Notes under the pieces: model-generated | Told to the model about the DNA's origin: nothing | The model's input: the letters and a program-made list of their open reading frames with translations, nothing else | Databases searched by the model: none | Position numbers and translations under genes: made by a program | NCBI GenBank assembly: GCA_038093515.1 | Contig: JBBPSI010000146.1 | Location: 1-63,241, forward strand | Length of the DNA: 63,241 nucleotides | Direction: 5' to 3' | Origin: Butyriboletus loyo | Taxonomy: Eukaryota > Basidiomycota > Agaricomycetes > Boletales > Boletaceae | Shown here: in pieces, positions 49,400-63,179 of the stretch | How positions within the stretch are numbered: position 1 is the first letter of the stretch | How the letters are laid out: the number at the start of each line of letters is the position of its first letter

Positions 49400-50715
49400 G
49401 GTGGTACAAACGGGGTCGATTGGTCGACCTATCCTGACCAATCAGGACCCATCGACCTATAATTTGAACACCGCCCGGCCGCGACCGAAGCGACCTTTGG
49501 GTATCACGTGAGCTGTGCCCTCGAGCGGGGAATTTTCGCTGAGGTCAGGCTGATCGCAATAAAACAAAATGACGACGTGTATTAGGATGATTGAAGACGA
49601 TATATCGGTGGAGAGAGAAACGACAACAAGATGGCGATGTGTAGTACAACTACTACTATGAGTGCGAACAGGTGGCCGTAACTAGTAAAGACGTGATCAT
49701 CGCGAGCGGAACTGACATAACTCGGACGACTCGACGAGACGGAAATATTTGAAACAAAATCGGAGGGACGCATTCGCGTCACGGTGGGTGACATGCCAGA
49801 TGGAGATGGTAGTGGGATGCGTTGACCAATCAGGCGAGTGCAAGCACGCGAGTGGTGGTTTGCGACATGAACGCGGACGGGTGGGATGTGTTGGGCAAGC
49901 GCAAACGGGTGTGGTGGGTCGTGAGAGCGTGCACGACCATTTCGCATGTGCATGAGTGCACGCACGCACACAGAGATAGTCTGTGTGCGCCCATGCGCTC
50001 ATGTTCATGCGACTGGGTGCGAATGGCGCTGTGTGTGCATGCGCATGATGTGGGGCATGCAGGTTGTTGTGGGATGGGTGAGTGCGTGCGCACGAGGGGG
50101 CGACGAGGGGTGGGGGCACACTGGGCGCATGCATGCGCGCGACGAGGGCACACCAGGTAGTGGAAATTATATTTTCAAAATAAAAAGATCTATCACTACC
50201 GACCTACACGGTTGCGTGTCCATCGCATCGTGATCACGATTCGGGTCGCTGCCAGTGGGTTCCTATGGGTTCCGAGGCGAGGGATGCGGGTGACTGTGTG
50301 TGTATGCCGAGCATGCTGGGCGTGTTGGTGGGGTGGCGCGTTGCGTCAAAATGCGTCGTCGTGTTGTCACCCCTCATGGGTGGGTTCCGAAAGGCGACCC
50401 CTTCACAGCTTCTCGGCTCACCCCCCCTGCGAATGACCAATCTGCTCAACTGACGACAGACCTTTCTTATGTTGTCAACGATGGAGGACTGGAGCAGATC
50501 GTACTAACGTCCCATGCCCACTGGCACCCGTTCGATGTTGAGGTTGCTACTAGTGCGGAGGGTGACCGAAGTCCCGCCACCGTCGTTTGCCATAAAAAGT
50601 GATGGCTTCCGTGCTTCGCAAACTTGAAGGTGTCGACCCGAATCTGTCACTCGATCAGCCTTTGACTTCTCTGTTTTCTTCGTGGTCTTTGCTTTAGACT
50701 GAGTACTTCAATCGA
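49400..50715. other. Divergent intergenic region with a low-complexity GT/GC tract
   Basis: Between the giant gene (-) and the NLR (+). From about 49910 to 50160 the sequence is an alternating purine-pyrimidine tract rich in TGTG, GCGC and GCATGC steps, with no consistent unit. Many overlapping short frames here are low-complexity artefacts. Confidence 0.5.
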
Positions 50716-53700
50716 ATGGAGTCGGCTCAAGAAATTCTCGGTGAAATTGCATCGGTTTCGCAACGACTTATCAACGCAACAGCCGTGCGACTTGGTCATG
50801 AACGTGGCGAGCCCGCCGAGATCTCCTGTGTTCAGCTAGTTGGACACCTGCACAAGATCGTCGCTACTTCTCTGGTTATTGTGGACACCCTCAATCAATC
50901 GTCGGACCGCAGGGATGATACCCTCGATGAACGTTTGAACGACTGGTTAATGAGTCGAGAGCCCGCTACGTGTCGGGATACACTCTTCACGATGGCCAAA
51001 CTGGTCAGGGCAGGCGTGGATATGGGTGGATGGAAATGGCTCGCCATGGTACCCCTTGCACCCAGTAAGGATAAGATGAAGGAGGTCACTACGCTCTTCG
51101 CCGAACGCAAGGTTCACTTCCATTTCTTGCTAACGACAGACGTCTGGTAACTGTCTCAGCATCTCGGCTAACACATGGCTGACTATCCTAAGGAATCGTA
51201 ACGGGCAACAACAGAGGCTGCAAGTGGGAACAAGTGTCCAGGATAACACCATGGACTTGGCTACGAACAAGAGAGCAACCTTCGCCGATTCGGAAGTTGA
51301 TGTCCAGATTTCGAAGGAAGTTCCGATGAACATCGAGTACGTGTCAGTGTATCACTAAAAATGCATATTTTCATCGTTTTTAGTACCTTGACGCATGAAG
51401 TAGCAGGAAAACCGAGCGAGAAGAGGAGGGAAGTTGATTGTATGTTTTTCGACTTCGTATGCAACTTTGACCTTGATGGGGGCCCCACACCTAAGGGAAG
51501 AAACTAGACGATATCTTGCAATGGCTCGACGGACTCGATTGTACTGAAAAACACGAGTTCACACTTGATCTCCGTCAATCCGACACGTGTATGTGGCTGC
51601 CTGATACATATGCTTACAAAGCATGGAGACACGGGGAGCATTCATTTTTGTGGTTGCATGGAAAACGTACGAGTTCTGAATCGTACGAGATCTACACGAC
51701 TAACGAGTTTATGAGGTTAGCGGGAGCAGGGAAGACTGTGTTGACGTGCGTTCACCCTTCCCACGTCGTGACGATATTGACTCCAGTTTCAGTGCTTCGG
51801 TGATCGAGGCCCTCGAATGTTCACTTGAAGACGGTGAATTTCTTGCGTTCTTCTACTGCGATTTCCGGAATTCCACGGACGCCGCTGAGGTCATGCGTTC
51901 TCTGCTCTCTCAGTTAGTGCACAGATTTCTTGATGGCATAGTCGACCCTGGAGATGTTCTCTACGACCTTATCAAAGAGAGGGGACGAAGTGGATCTATC
52001 CTCAAAGATGCCAAACGTCTCGCTCGCCTTATCTTTAATGCTGCGAAGCAGTTCACTCGGAAGCCTCTCATTGTTATCGATGCACTTGATGAGTGCAGCA
52101 ACATCCAAATCCTTCTTGATGCACTCGTTGTATTGAGTCAAGCCAGGCTACGACTGTTTGCGACCAGCCGGCCCCTCCAGGTCATCAAGGACCGATTTGC
52201 CCATCTTCCTTCGCTCGCCTTAGAAAAGATGTCAACTGCTGTGTCGGCAGATATTCAATTACATGTCGTACGTGAACTTGATTCTGACAGGCGGCTAAGG
52301 ATTGCCCCTGCCAGATTGAAGGAGGAAATTCGTTCTACCTTATGTGAGAATGCAGACGGAATGTGAGAATGACCGCACCAGATAGCTGATTGAAAAACTC
52401 GCTGACATCATAGCATAGGTTTCGTTGGATTCAATGTCAACTTGAGACCCTCAGGCGATGCATGACACCAACAGATATCCGAGAAGCGCTTGACAGCCTC
52501 CCGAGGGGGCTTGAGGAAACGTATAGACGAATCCTCCTCGCGATAGACAAGGAGGAGCGGGAAGCAAAGGTTGCTCGGCGAGCCTTGACTTGGCTCATTG
52601 CCACCTTCTCCCCTCTGCGACTGTCTCAGATTGTTGAAGCGCTTTCAATTGACCTCGATCGGCGCATTCTGGATCCAGATCTCGCGCCCATACATGGACT
52701 GGCCTTATTGGACGCATTGAGTAGTCTGGTAACACACGATGAAGAGACAGACATTGTGATTCTGTCGCATTTCAGTGTACAGGTATGTTTCAAGTGTTTT
52801 AGTCTGCGATTCGGTATGACTAGACAGCAAAGCGTTAGGAATACTTAACTGGGGAGCTGGCTCATGCGATGTCGCCTGCATATCATATCGACCCGCAGTA
52901 TGCCGAGGGCCAGTTGGCACAATTTTGCATGTGCTACATCGCTGCTCGCCTGAACCAAGCACAAGGATTTGGCGGGGAGGGTTCGCTATTTCACATTACC
53001 CATGGAAGCAAGGTAGACCTTGACTTCAAGGAGATATCTGGGAATGTGGGACATCATGCAGCCAACAGTCCATCTCTAGAATCCCATTCGCTTCTTGAAT
53101 ATGTGTTATCCCATACCTTCAATCACCTCGCACAAGTCAATCCGGAAAACAAAACTGTCCTGAAAGCGCTCATAGCTCTCGAAGTGGACGTGCGACGAAA
53201 CCCTTTGGAGTGGGAACGAATGTGCGAGGAACGAAACTCGACTTTTGCTTGGCCAACTTCCAAAGATGACTTTTTGTTCTACATCCTGATCTCTTTCGCG
53301 CCGGAGCCACTTTTGCGTTCATTCCTTGGCCGCAGTCTAGTAAAGCCAAGGGTTGGCACGAACCCACTTGTGTATGCTGCACAGTTGGACAGGGTTGAAC
53401 ACGCTGGGACGTTGCTGTCGCGAGGCGCCACTCTGAACTGCAGCGGGCTATGGCGTTCTCGCCAGGCCATACCACTCGAGGTCGCTGTTCACTGCGGCTC
53501 TAGTGCCGTCGCCAATCTCTTCTTGACGCAAGGAAGCTCTATACCACGGAGACTGTTTGTGGACATAACCAAAACCGGTTACTTGAATGGTTCAGCTGGA
53601 GTCTGTATTGTAGCAAGATTGCTACAAACTGATGACTTCGCAGAATGGGCAGTCGATGTTCAGGACGAGTTTCCCTTCCTCAGGTTTCTCGGCCCATTGG

Positions 53701-56282
53701 ATGACGAATGGACATGCTATGAAGAGCATAGGCCAAACGATGAAGATATCGTTACCATCATACGAAGACTCGTTCAGGTTGGTTGTGAGCTGTTCGCTCA
53801 TGGCTCAACCGGGCAGAAACTCTTTCACCGGGCCACGGCTGTGGGTCATATCTCAACCCTTCGGTATATGGTTTCACTAGATATCCCTCTGCCTCCCGAC
53901 ATTCTACTCCACGTGTCGCGCAGTGCAAACACGAGTTTAACGATAATGCGTTTTCTTCTCGATAATGGAGGTGATCCGCACGCAGCTACGAGCGAAGGGG
54001 AGACAGTGCTACACGTCGCACTGCACAACAAAATCTCTGAGGACGAATGTTTAGAGAGAGTCAAAATACTGGTCAACGCCGGCTGCGATCCATCCGCGTA
54101 TAGCTTGTACGACCACGCGCCCTTACACTACGCTGTGGCTTGCGGTTTTATATCTGTCGTCCAGTGCTTTTTATCACTAGGTGCACTCCTGCCGCCCGAC
54201 ATCTTACTCTCGGTCTCAGTCTCAAAAAAGCACCCCTCGAGGAAAGTATCAACGGACATCCGTCATCTCATCCACATGGGTGCCGATGTCCATGTTACTG
54301 CAGCCAATGGAGACACGACGCTCCATGTCATCCTGGACTATTCTATCTCGGACTATCAAGACGCCGAAGAGGATCCTTTGGAATGCACCAAAATCCTCAT
54401 TGAGGCTGGATGCAGTCCGAGTATCTCCAACTCAGCCGGAGATACCCCTATGGACATCGCAGTGCAGAATGCCCACGTTTCGGTTGTGGAGTATTTCCTC
54501 GCACTAAATGTGCCCCTCCCTCCTGATGCCTTACTCAAGGCATCGACTGGAGAAAAATCCCCCGACACACTGCAAATGATCAAATTACTTCTTGAGAAGG
54601 GGGCTAATGTAAACGTCGTTTCCGCTGATGGGGACAATGCACTACACCTTGCCATTCGATTCTATCCTCGAAAGCACGCGAAATCGACAGAGATAACGCT
54701 CTCCGAGGCTCGAAAGTACACGGAATCGACAGTGAAAATGCTTGTCGAGGCTGGATGCGACCCTGGTGCGCCAAACATTGCTGGAGAAACACCATCTCAC
54801 GTTGCCGCAAGATGTAAAGAGAGATCCATCCTTGCATACTTCCTTTCGCGAGGTGTACCTCTCCCTCGTGATATCTTGCTCATTCCGACTTCATTGGAGC
54901 TATATACCTTATTCCTTGAACAACGGGCTGACCCACTTGTCGTCGCGAGGAACGGGGATACTGTGCTGCATGGTATCATCGACAAATTTTATCCAGAATG
55001 CGATGCGCTGAAGTTGACGAAAGTGCTCATCCGTGCCGGATGCAACCCTTCTGTGCCCAACTCAGCTGGTGAAACCCCCCTCCAGATCGCCGTACGCAGA
55101 GGATGTGTCCCCATTATCGAATACCTGCTGCCAGTCAGCGTATCACTCCCCTCTGATATATTATTGACTGCGTTACACCACCCCCCGTCACTGCCACACT
55201 CCGATAAGCGAGTACGAACAATTCGTTTTCTCATTGAGAAGGGGGCTGCGAGGAACGTCGTCACCAAGAATGGTGATAGTGCGTTACATCTCGCCCTTTC
55301 CTCCCACTTCGTCAAAGAAGACGATGCTTCGAAGGCTGCTCAAATCCTGATTGGCGCCGGATGTGATCCCCGGGCACAGAATGTCGCTGGACAGACAGCG
55401 CTCCATGCTGCGGCGATAGGCGGATATATCTCAATCATGGAGTATCTCATCTCACTAGGCGTACCATTCAATCACAACATATTGCTTGATCAGGCCACGA
55501 CGATTTGGCAAAAAAACAAATCGACAGTCATGCGCTTCCTCATCAGCAAGGGCGCTGATATACATGCCGTTACGGCAAACGGCGATACTCCGCTGCATCT
55601 TACGTTGGCCTGCAGTTACGAACCTACTCGTCTGGAAACCGCTCAGATTCTCGTTGACTCGGGATGCGATCCATCGCGGCCCAATTTAGCTGGAGAAACG
55701 CCATTACATGTCGCAGCGAGCAGTGGATTCCCCCCTCTCGTGAAATATTTACGTTCACGGAACGTCCCTCTTCCTTCTGATATCCTTCTCTCTGCGGCTG
55801 CCGCGGTCGGGAGGGCATACCGGCACTTCCAAGCCCCTCGTATAATACCAATGTTCCAACTACTTGTCCGTGAGGGAGCCAGCGTAACCGTCATCGCACC
55901 GAACGGGGATACCCTCCTGCACATTGCCGTCCGGCGACGCTCCAACTCTCCACGCAAGTATGCAACCCCATGGAACCTCATCGCACTATTGCTCAACGCC
56001 GGCTGTGACCCTTTTGTGTGCAACGCGGATGCACAGACGTCGTTGGATCTTGCGGAAGAACGAGGGCATCTCTTTTACAACAACTTTGTGCGATTGGTGA
56101 ACGCCTATCGTGGCTCTGATCTAAATCGACTCGGACGACATCTTCAGATGTCGAGTTCAAAGAGGCATTGGGCCGAAGAAATGGACCGGGACACGGTTGG
56201 ACGGCTGACGAAACGCAGTCGCCTGGATGACACTGGAGACGAGGACGAGATTGCCGAAGTGGATGAACAGCTTGTGGCATAG
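50716..56282 (+). CDS. NACHT NLR protein with seven ankyrin super-repeats
   Basis: Exons begin at 50716 (MESAQEILGEIASVSQRL) and the first intron splits a Trp codon (51147-51192). After an N-terminal domain of about 140 residues that I do not recognise, the NACHT ATPase has a P-loop WLHGKPGAGKTVLT (split by an intron at about 51670-51720). It continues with FLAFFYCDFRN, Walker B LIVIDALDEC, LFATSRP and the winged-helix-type region LDSLPRGLEETYRRIL. The last exon starts EYLTGELAHAM and runs to 56282 as ankyrin repeats. Seven long units each contain GADVHAVTANGDTTLHLAL-like, ILIEAGCDPSVPNSAGETPL-like and VSLPSDILL-like pieces, 95-115 residues per unit. A basic C-terminal tail ends DEQLVA. Fungal NLRs of this type sense non-self and can trigger cell death. 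About 1,750 residues, intact. Confidence 0.87.
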
Positions 56283-57375
56283 CGCGCTTCCGCGCACCCC
56301 GTGTGTTTTGCGATGATTCAGGGAGAAGATCGACCACGACGGTAGGCCTCTCCTTCTATGTTTTCATTTCGCTATATATCCCCTTGCTTTCAGAATCCCG
56401 GTTCTAGATATGTATGCGCCACCATCCGATTCGCTGGCAACATATCCACCGCGACTATACAACTGCTGTAACTGATGACATTTGTTCTATGTTTGTTTCT
56501 ATGTCTATGTTTGTTGTACCGCTACCGCAGGCATCACACTTTCTGTACTTTGATTTACATGACAATCTGTTACGCATATGTGTACTAGTACTAGTAAGAC
56601 ATTCTCATGATGGCATAGTGCCGGGGAGCTACACTCGAGTCCTCTCTCGGCCTTGAAAATGCACTCTAATTGATGCATATACCCCATAGTGTCGCCATCG
56701 ACGCTTGAGAACGCCTACTGTACAATATACTACATAGCAATTGCATTTGTGTTTGACTATGGAGTTGGTGCACAAAAAGTTGCTGAGCTCAGGTATGTCC
56801 TACCAGAAAGTACTCATTATGAGGGTTGCTCCGATACACACGTTTCTATTAGCATCGCATGTGTTGGAATCAGCAAGTGCGCCCTGCCGCGCTCGAGCGC
56901 GGGACAGCCGCAAGTTCGTACCTTTCATCCTTCCATCTTCGTTGCGATGAGTGTATATTGAAGGTTCAATATATCAATTGCAGTGCCACGCATTCACTTT
57001 TTCTTGATGACCTATTAATTTTTTGCTACCTGGTACCTTTTGTTCGCGCCGGGTCATAGCCCGAGGGTCTAAGCACGCCCTCTGTGTCTTGGGCTTTGTT
57101 ACTCGTACGTACATACTGGCGTCCTCATTCCGGCCGCATCGTGCATCGATCAGCGCACCTCAGTGAGTATGACTTTTATATTATCAGGTGATCAAGAAAT
57201 CTCTCGCATGTGATATACTCTACTCGAGCTCACGTATCACGCGAGTCTTGCTGTCGTTCAATAGGTAAATACCTCATTCCCGTTACCTTCTCCGCGCGAA
57301 CACCGGGGTTTCCTGTCGCTTAATAGCCGTCGTGCGTACCAAATTGACGTCCTCCAAGCTTCATGTCCAGCGTTG
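56283..57375. other. Convergent intergenic region
   Basis: 3' flanks of the NLR and the transporter. A perfect 16-bp palindrome (CCGCGCTCGAGCGCGG) lies at 56887-56902. No gene is supported. Confidence 0.5.
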
Positions 57376-59501
57376 TCATAGCGAACCGCCAACAGATTCC
57401 ATTGTCTACAAAACGCCATCGTCGTGAGCACTCGGTCAAAATAGAGGACGAACAAACACCGATAGACTCACGAAAGGAGACGCTGTCGGACCGTCGAGGA
57501 TGGACAACTCTTCGGGTGTGAAAGGAAATCGCGGAATGACCAACGTCCGAAGTGGGATGAGCAAAATAATGATGACTGGGAATCCGATCGCAACTACGCG
57601 TGGCCACGAAAATTCAGCATAAACGCGCGATTACGGGATAACCGAACCCTCCACACGTACCTGCCGTCTGTGTGATGGCAAAGGTCGCTCCGAAACCGAT
57701 GAGCTGGATGGTAACAAAAAGGACCAGACGTGACTTGCGGACTTTTCGGAGGGATTCGTCCAGAGGGGTGAGCGATTTGTCTCGGAGGAGGTAGAGCAGT
57801 TTGAGGGTAATGCCGTTTCCTTGGAGGGCGTCTGCGCCCATGTACCAGCTACGGTGTATGCTTAGTACCCAGTACAGTACAATTGGTCATAATGCATGGC
57901 TTTTCGGTGGTCCAACCATATGCGTTATGACCAATTATACTGTAATGACGTGATGATGAACAAGAAAGGAAGTCTCACAATAGTCCAGCGAGCACGCCGC
58001 TCGGGATGAGATGCAGAAGGTGCAAGAATGGTCCAGAGAGGAGGACGAGACAGAGTGCACCTTGGACAAGATTCGAGACCCGCTGCTCTACGACGATGAT
58101 GGGAACTTCTTGTAATAAATCTTTGGCATCATGTTTGGATTGAGTGTCTTCTGATAAACGGGTGGGAGTGACGGTGCTGGATCTTCCAGGTGTCTGTGTT
58201 TGCCCTTCTTCATCTGATTTCTTCCAAGAGTGACCCATGACAACGAGAGAAGCCGTATGGATGGGAGCTTGAGGGATCAATCCATTCGGAGCAGGAACGC
58301 CGATCAGTCCAGCAATGAAGGTAGTAACTCCTAGTAGGAAAAAGTCGTAGTGAAATCCGGGAGGCTTGCGCAGGGGAAATTGAGAGCCTTGCGCTATCAA
58401 CGACTATTTTGGAGATTGACCTTGTCATGGAGGTAAATGGAGTGGTCAAGAGAACGTACAGAAACATTGTGGTCAAAGAAGAACAAGATCCACAATACGA
58501 TGCCAAATGGGAGGGCGATGCCCACCCATTTGCCATCGAGTTCCCAGAACTTGACAAGCCACGCTCTTCCATTCGCGGGCTGGAAAGCGCCAGTCACCGG
58601 GAGCGTGGTTGGGTGGGCAGTGTGAAAACGTCCCCAGTATGCCAAGCCCGAAGTAGCGAGGAGAGATAGCGGCATGCCATAGTCTGCAAAGAAACGACGG
58701 ACAATCCGATGGAAATAAGCTGTCTTTGAGAGTGCCTGAAAAAGGAAGGAGGTGACGAGCATGACAAGTGCCAGAATGATGGCGACGAACGCGCCATCGA
58801 TAGTGTTGCTGAACTGGCGAGTGATGACTTGTACGCCGTACTGAAGGTAAACCCAGGAAACATAAAAGCCAAACGTATCACAGGAGAAGAGGGTCACATA
58901 TTTCAAAAAGTTACACCCTGTGTCTTGCGCATGAGACCCTGACTTGAATTAATACACCGTACTCACAGTTGAGTGCAGCAGTGACCCAGTGGATAATGGC
59001 AGCCCAGACGTAAACCCAACCGACAAACCAGAGGTAGTTGGGTGGGTTGGGCTGCTTCTCTATGATATCATAAATCGTCTTATTAAAAACAGTAATGGGA
59101 CCTGGGTATTGAATTAATGGACAAAGAAATTGCAACAACAATATTACACACCAGTTACACCGGCAATAGTCAGTGGCTGGGCGCCGAAAACGGAAAATAT
59201 GAACGCAGCCATGAATGAGGATATCAGGACCTCCGTAACGCCATAATGTTGGGTGGTTTCTATTAGGTGTAGAGAAAAAGCAATTCCAGGGAGGACGCTG
59301 TGCGACAAATCAGGTGTCTATCCAAGGCATAGTACAAAGACAAGAAGCATACTTTGCAAAGAATGTCAGAATGGTAGCCGGAACGACTCTGTAATTCCAA
59401 GCATTGGACCAGTCACTCAGGTACCAGGACGCACGGGCACGGATGTCCCGAAAAATCCCGGCTCCAAGCCTGCGAATGAATTGCGGGAGGAAGAATTGCA
59501 T
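57376..59501 (-). CDS. BOR1/SLC4-type anion (borate/bicarbonate) transporter
   Basis: A polytopic membrane protein of the HCO3_cotransp family; fungal members export borate or bicarbonate at the plasma membrane. Start at 59501 (MQFFLPQFIRRLGAGIFRD). Exons give WNYRVVPATILTFFAK, GVTEVLISSFMAAFIFSVFG with AQPLTIAGVTGPITVFNKTI, and WFVGWVYVWAAIIHWVTAAL. Then come KYVTLFSCDTFGFYVSWVYL, several more helices and the family signature GVPAPNGLIPQAPIHT. The C-terminal part has YMGADALQGNGI, PVIIILLIPLRTLVIPRF and PEELSILDGPTASPF, which joins across the last intron to TMESVGGSL (stop 57376-57378). About ten to twelve helices are expected. No lesion is seen. One intron carries an inverted repeat. Confidence 0.87.
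57875..57942. repeat. Inverted repeat in an intron of the transporter gene
   Basis: Two arms of about 25 nt (57875-57899 and 57916-57942) are complementary apart from two mismatches and a small bulge. The arm core is AATTGGTCATAA/TTATGACCAATT, and the loop is about 16 nt. It sits in the middle of an intron of about 130 nt, roughly twice the usual length here. Confidence 0.8.
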
Positions 59502-60212
59502 TCACCAGGGAGGGAAGGAGCTCAGAGCAATGGATGGCACAACGAACAACGTTCAATGGTCAGTCACTTTCAAAGTGCTGAACGAAGCGGTGACCTTTGG
59601 CAAGAAATGTCCAGACGTCAAAGATGAAACATCCGCTACGACGAGGTATTATCTCGGACGGTCAATCGGCACCGGTAAGAAAGGACGGTGAAACGCACGA
59701 CAGTATTGGGTCCGTCGAGTGCGGGGACGGACGTCCAGTGGAGCCTGTACTAACTATCGTTGTGGTAGTAACCGACCTACTCGTAGCTAAATAAAATATC
59801 ATCTATCCGCATTTGGCAAACAAAATGAATGAACGCAGCCTCGCGCCATCACTGCTGCCTTCTTCTTCTTCGCTTGTTCTGTTCCAGCGCGTCTTTGTTG
59901 TGAGTTTTCTCCTCCTCGTCCCTTGGTTCGCGTCCACTACCTCTGATCCGACCGTTTCTTTCCCACTCGCCCCCGCTTAGTGGGACTGGTTTCCCCCGCA
60001 GTATCTGCTCGTCTTTCCAGAGTTCACCTACGCACCGTCGAACGGCGAATGGCTCTTTTCCCTGCCCAACCTTCATATATTTGACAAATCTCATTTCGAT
60101 CATTCAGAAACGCGCTGCTTTACCTTTGGCGACGCAGTCATATTCCCTCCCTACCCCGGGCGCACCCTGCAACCCCCCATTCCTTTCCGCTTCATTATCC
60201 ATTACCCCCTTC
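59502..60212. other. Divergent promoter region, CT-rich near the downstream gene
   Basis: No additional gene is seen. The plus-strand frame from 60081 continues into the next gene and may be its leader. Confidence 0.45.
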
Positions 60213-62167
60213 ATGACCTCTGAATTACCCCAAGTTCGTCGTCGTCCCACGAGGGCCAAACTGGCGGACTCGCAGCGAAACTCTAGTGTCGTCCGGGCGT
60301 CTGTCCTCGAGACCGCGCTCGAACTGGGCTTCAGCCAGAATTCGACCGTTGCGGACTGGATCTTCAACAACCCTCTCTCAGAAGAACCGGAGCATCTCCA
60401 TACTGAGCCAGACAATGGAAGCGAGCACGACGCCAAATCAGAACCAGCTCCAGATATTATGGCAGAGGTATGTATACAATCCTTAGTTCCATCCTAACCC
60501 CCATTGCATGCCAACTACGGTCCCGCTGATGTGAAATTCATTTTTCCAGGCAACAATGCCCATTTTCACGTCGGGTTCGAATTCCACCTCAGATGAATCC
60601 TCCTCGCTTAATTTTCCGGCAAACAATGCACCTAGCGCGGCCGTCACAACCATCCAGGTACATGCGCACAAGCCAAGTGTCACAGAGTCCCCACATGTGC
60701 ATTTCGGTGATTTTCCCGCGGATCAGTTACAGTTATTCTCGCCCTTCTCTCTGTCCCCTCACGACGCTTATCATGGAGAGACCAGGGGTGCATCGTTGGG
60801 AAAACTTCCTTCAGACACTGAGCGTTCGCACAGCCAGGACGATAGCGTACCTCGCGATCCTACCCACGAAAGCCCTAGGCCGGGGTCTGCTGATACTGGC
60901 TACGCCAGCGAAGGCCAATATCTCTCGAAAGGGAAAGCGAGCAAGACGAAGAACAAACCCGGGAAATCAAAGGGAAACAAAGGCGCGAAACCCAAAACCC
61001 TTGATATCAACGAGACTGGCGAGAAAGATGGAGACTATACGTCAGACGGCGACTATCTTTCTGCGTCTTCTAATAAGTCTCAGGGAAAGTCGCCCAGCAA
61101 GGTTAAATCTCGTGCAATGGCTTTCTTCCGAAGGAAGCCAAAAAAGAATGGGCGTGCAAGCGATGATGAAGATGAGGACAGTATACCTCCTGTACCTGCG
61201 ATCCCTATTCTTGCAAGGCCTTCGAGTCCGATGCCACTCGACCGTCGTGCGGCACCATCATCACCAATGCGATCTGGTTTTTCTCCCCTAACATTGAATT
61301 TAACAAGTCCGCCTGCATCCCCTCCAAGGCGACGAGTGAGCAAGAGTCCACCACCTATTCATGCGAGAGCTACACCTCCACAACGACCGGATCACATTTC
61401 TGCGCTTCAACAATCTGCTTCGTCATTGTCTTCATCAGGGTCAGCTCCCACTGTGCCGATCCCTGCTGCCACTGCCGCGACATTCCCGCTTCCGCCTTCT
61501 ATGCCAGGCACTCCCCTTTCCACTGCTTCTTTTCCTGTCAGCTTGAGCTTGCCGACACAATTCGGGGCAGGGGCAGGATCGACTCTGAAATCTCTCATAG
61601 CTCAGCCCTCGAGGCAGCACCTTAGCATCCCTCCACCGGCTCCTCCGCCCACTCTCCCTCTTCCTCAGCCACCACCATCGCCATCAGCTTCACCCAAAGG
61701 GATTCCACTTCGTTTGCCAGCAAATCCAGTTACACCATCCAGAGGAGGTGTTCCTGCGCGTCCAAGCCCTGTTGTGCCAACGACCCCGGGATCAACACGG
61801 CCGCTGACTCCGCGCAGAACCGCATCCCCCTTTAGACCTCTTCTCTCCCCTAGGGTAATACCTACTTCTGTGTCATATACTCGTAACGGCGAATTTCCAA
61901 ACGGTTCCGAGGCTCATCAACCCACTGGTAAAGAGGTCAGTGGGAGACAACGATCTGGAACAGCTGGCTTCGGAGGCACGCCCGCTTTCCTGCAACGGAG
62001 GATCCAACATGGCCCACCTCCGTCCCCGCGGCACCCCCCTGCAAGCACTTTTGGAGAAACTTGCCAGGTATTGGGCCATGCGCCGTGACAACCCCTCCAG
62101 GGAGAGAGGCGAGAAACGCAGGAAGGAGGCGGAGACGTTGCACAGAATGAGCGTTGGATATGTCTAG
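60213..62167 (+). CDS. Intrinsically disordered Pro/Ser/Lys-rich protein, unknown function
   Basis: Exon 1 starts MTSELPQVRRRPTRAKLADS and contains a short ordered helix (ASVLETALELGF) and WIFNNPLSEEPE. After an intron (about 60468-60549) a long exon encodes Ser/Asp-rich, then Lys/Gly-rich, then Pro-rich low complexity with a basic AMAFFRRKPKKNG patch. Read straight on, the frame stops at 62088. An overlapping frame encodes a much more ordered C-terminus (LQALLEKLARYWAMRRDN, then KRRKEAETLHRMSVGYV, TAG at 62165-62167). It can be reached in phase by removing an intron from the GTAATA donor at about 61855 to an acceptor ending GGAACAG at about 61961. I favour this spliced form. No enzyme domain is seen; a scaffold or nuclear role is only a guess. 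Confidence 0.6.
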
Positions 62168-62358
62168 TCCTTGGTTGAACGATCACGCTTTATTCCAGGC
62201 TAGCATAGGTATAGACATCTATAGCATACTTGCCACGAGACACGCAGAGGTCCCAAGTAACAAGCGATGGTTTGTGTAATAGTAAACTGGTGTATCATTC
62301 AACGTCGTGAGGAAAGCTGGCCAGCCAAGTGCACATATCAGAAGAGATCTACTCTGGC

Positions 62359-63179
<821 letters not shown>

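Noticed and set aside
49697..50233. Several overlapping frames on both strands
   Set aside because: All are products of the GT/GC-rich low-complexity tract.
56887..56902. Regulatory palindrome
   Set aside because: A single 16-bp palindrome between two gene ends, with no second copy nearby; chance or a terminator-like hairpin cannot be told apart.
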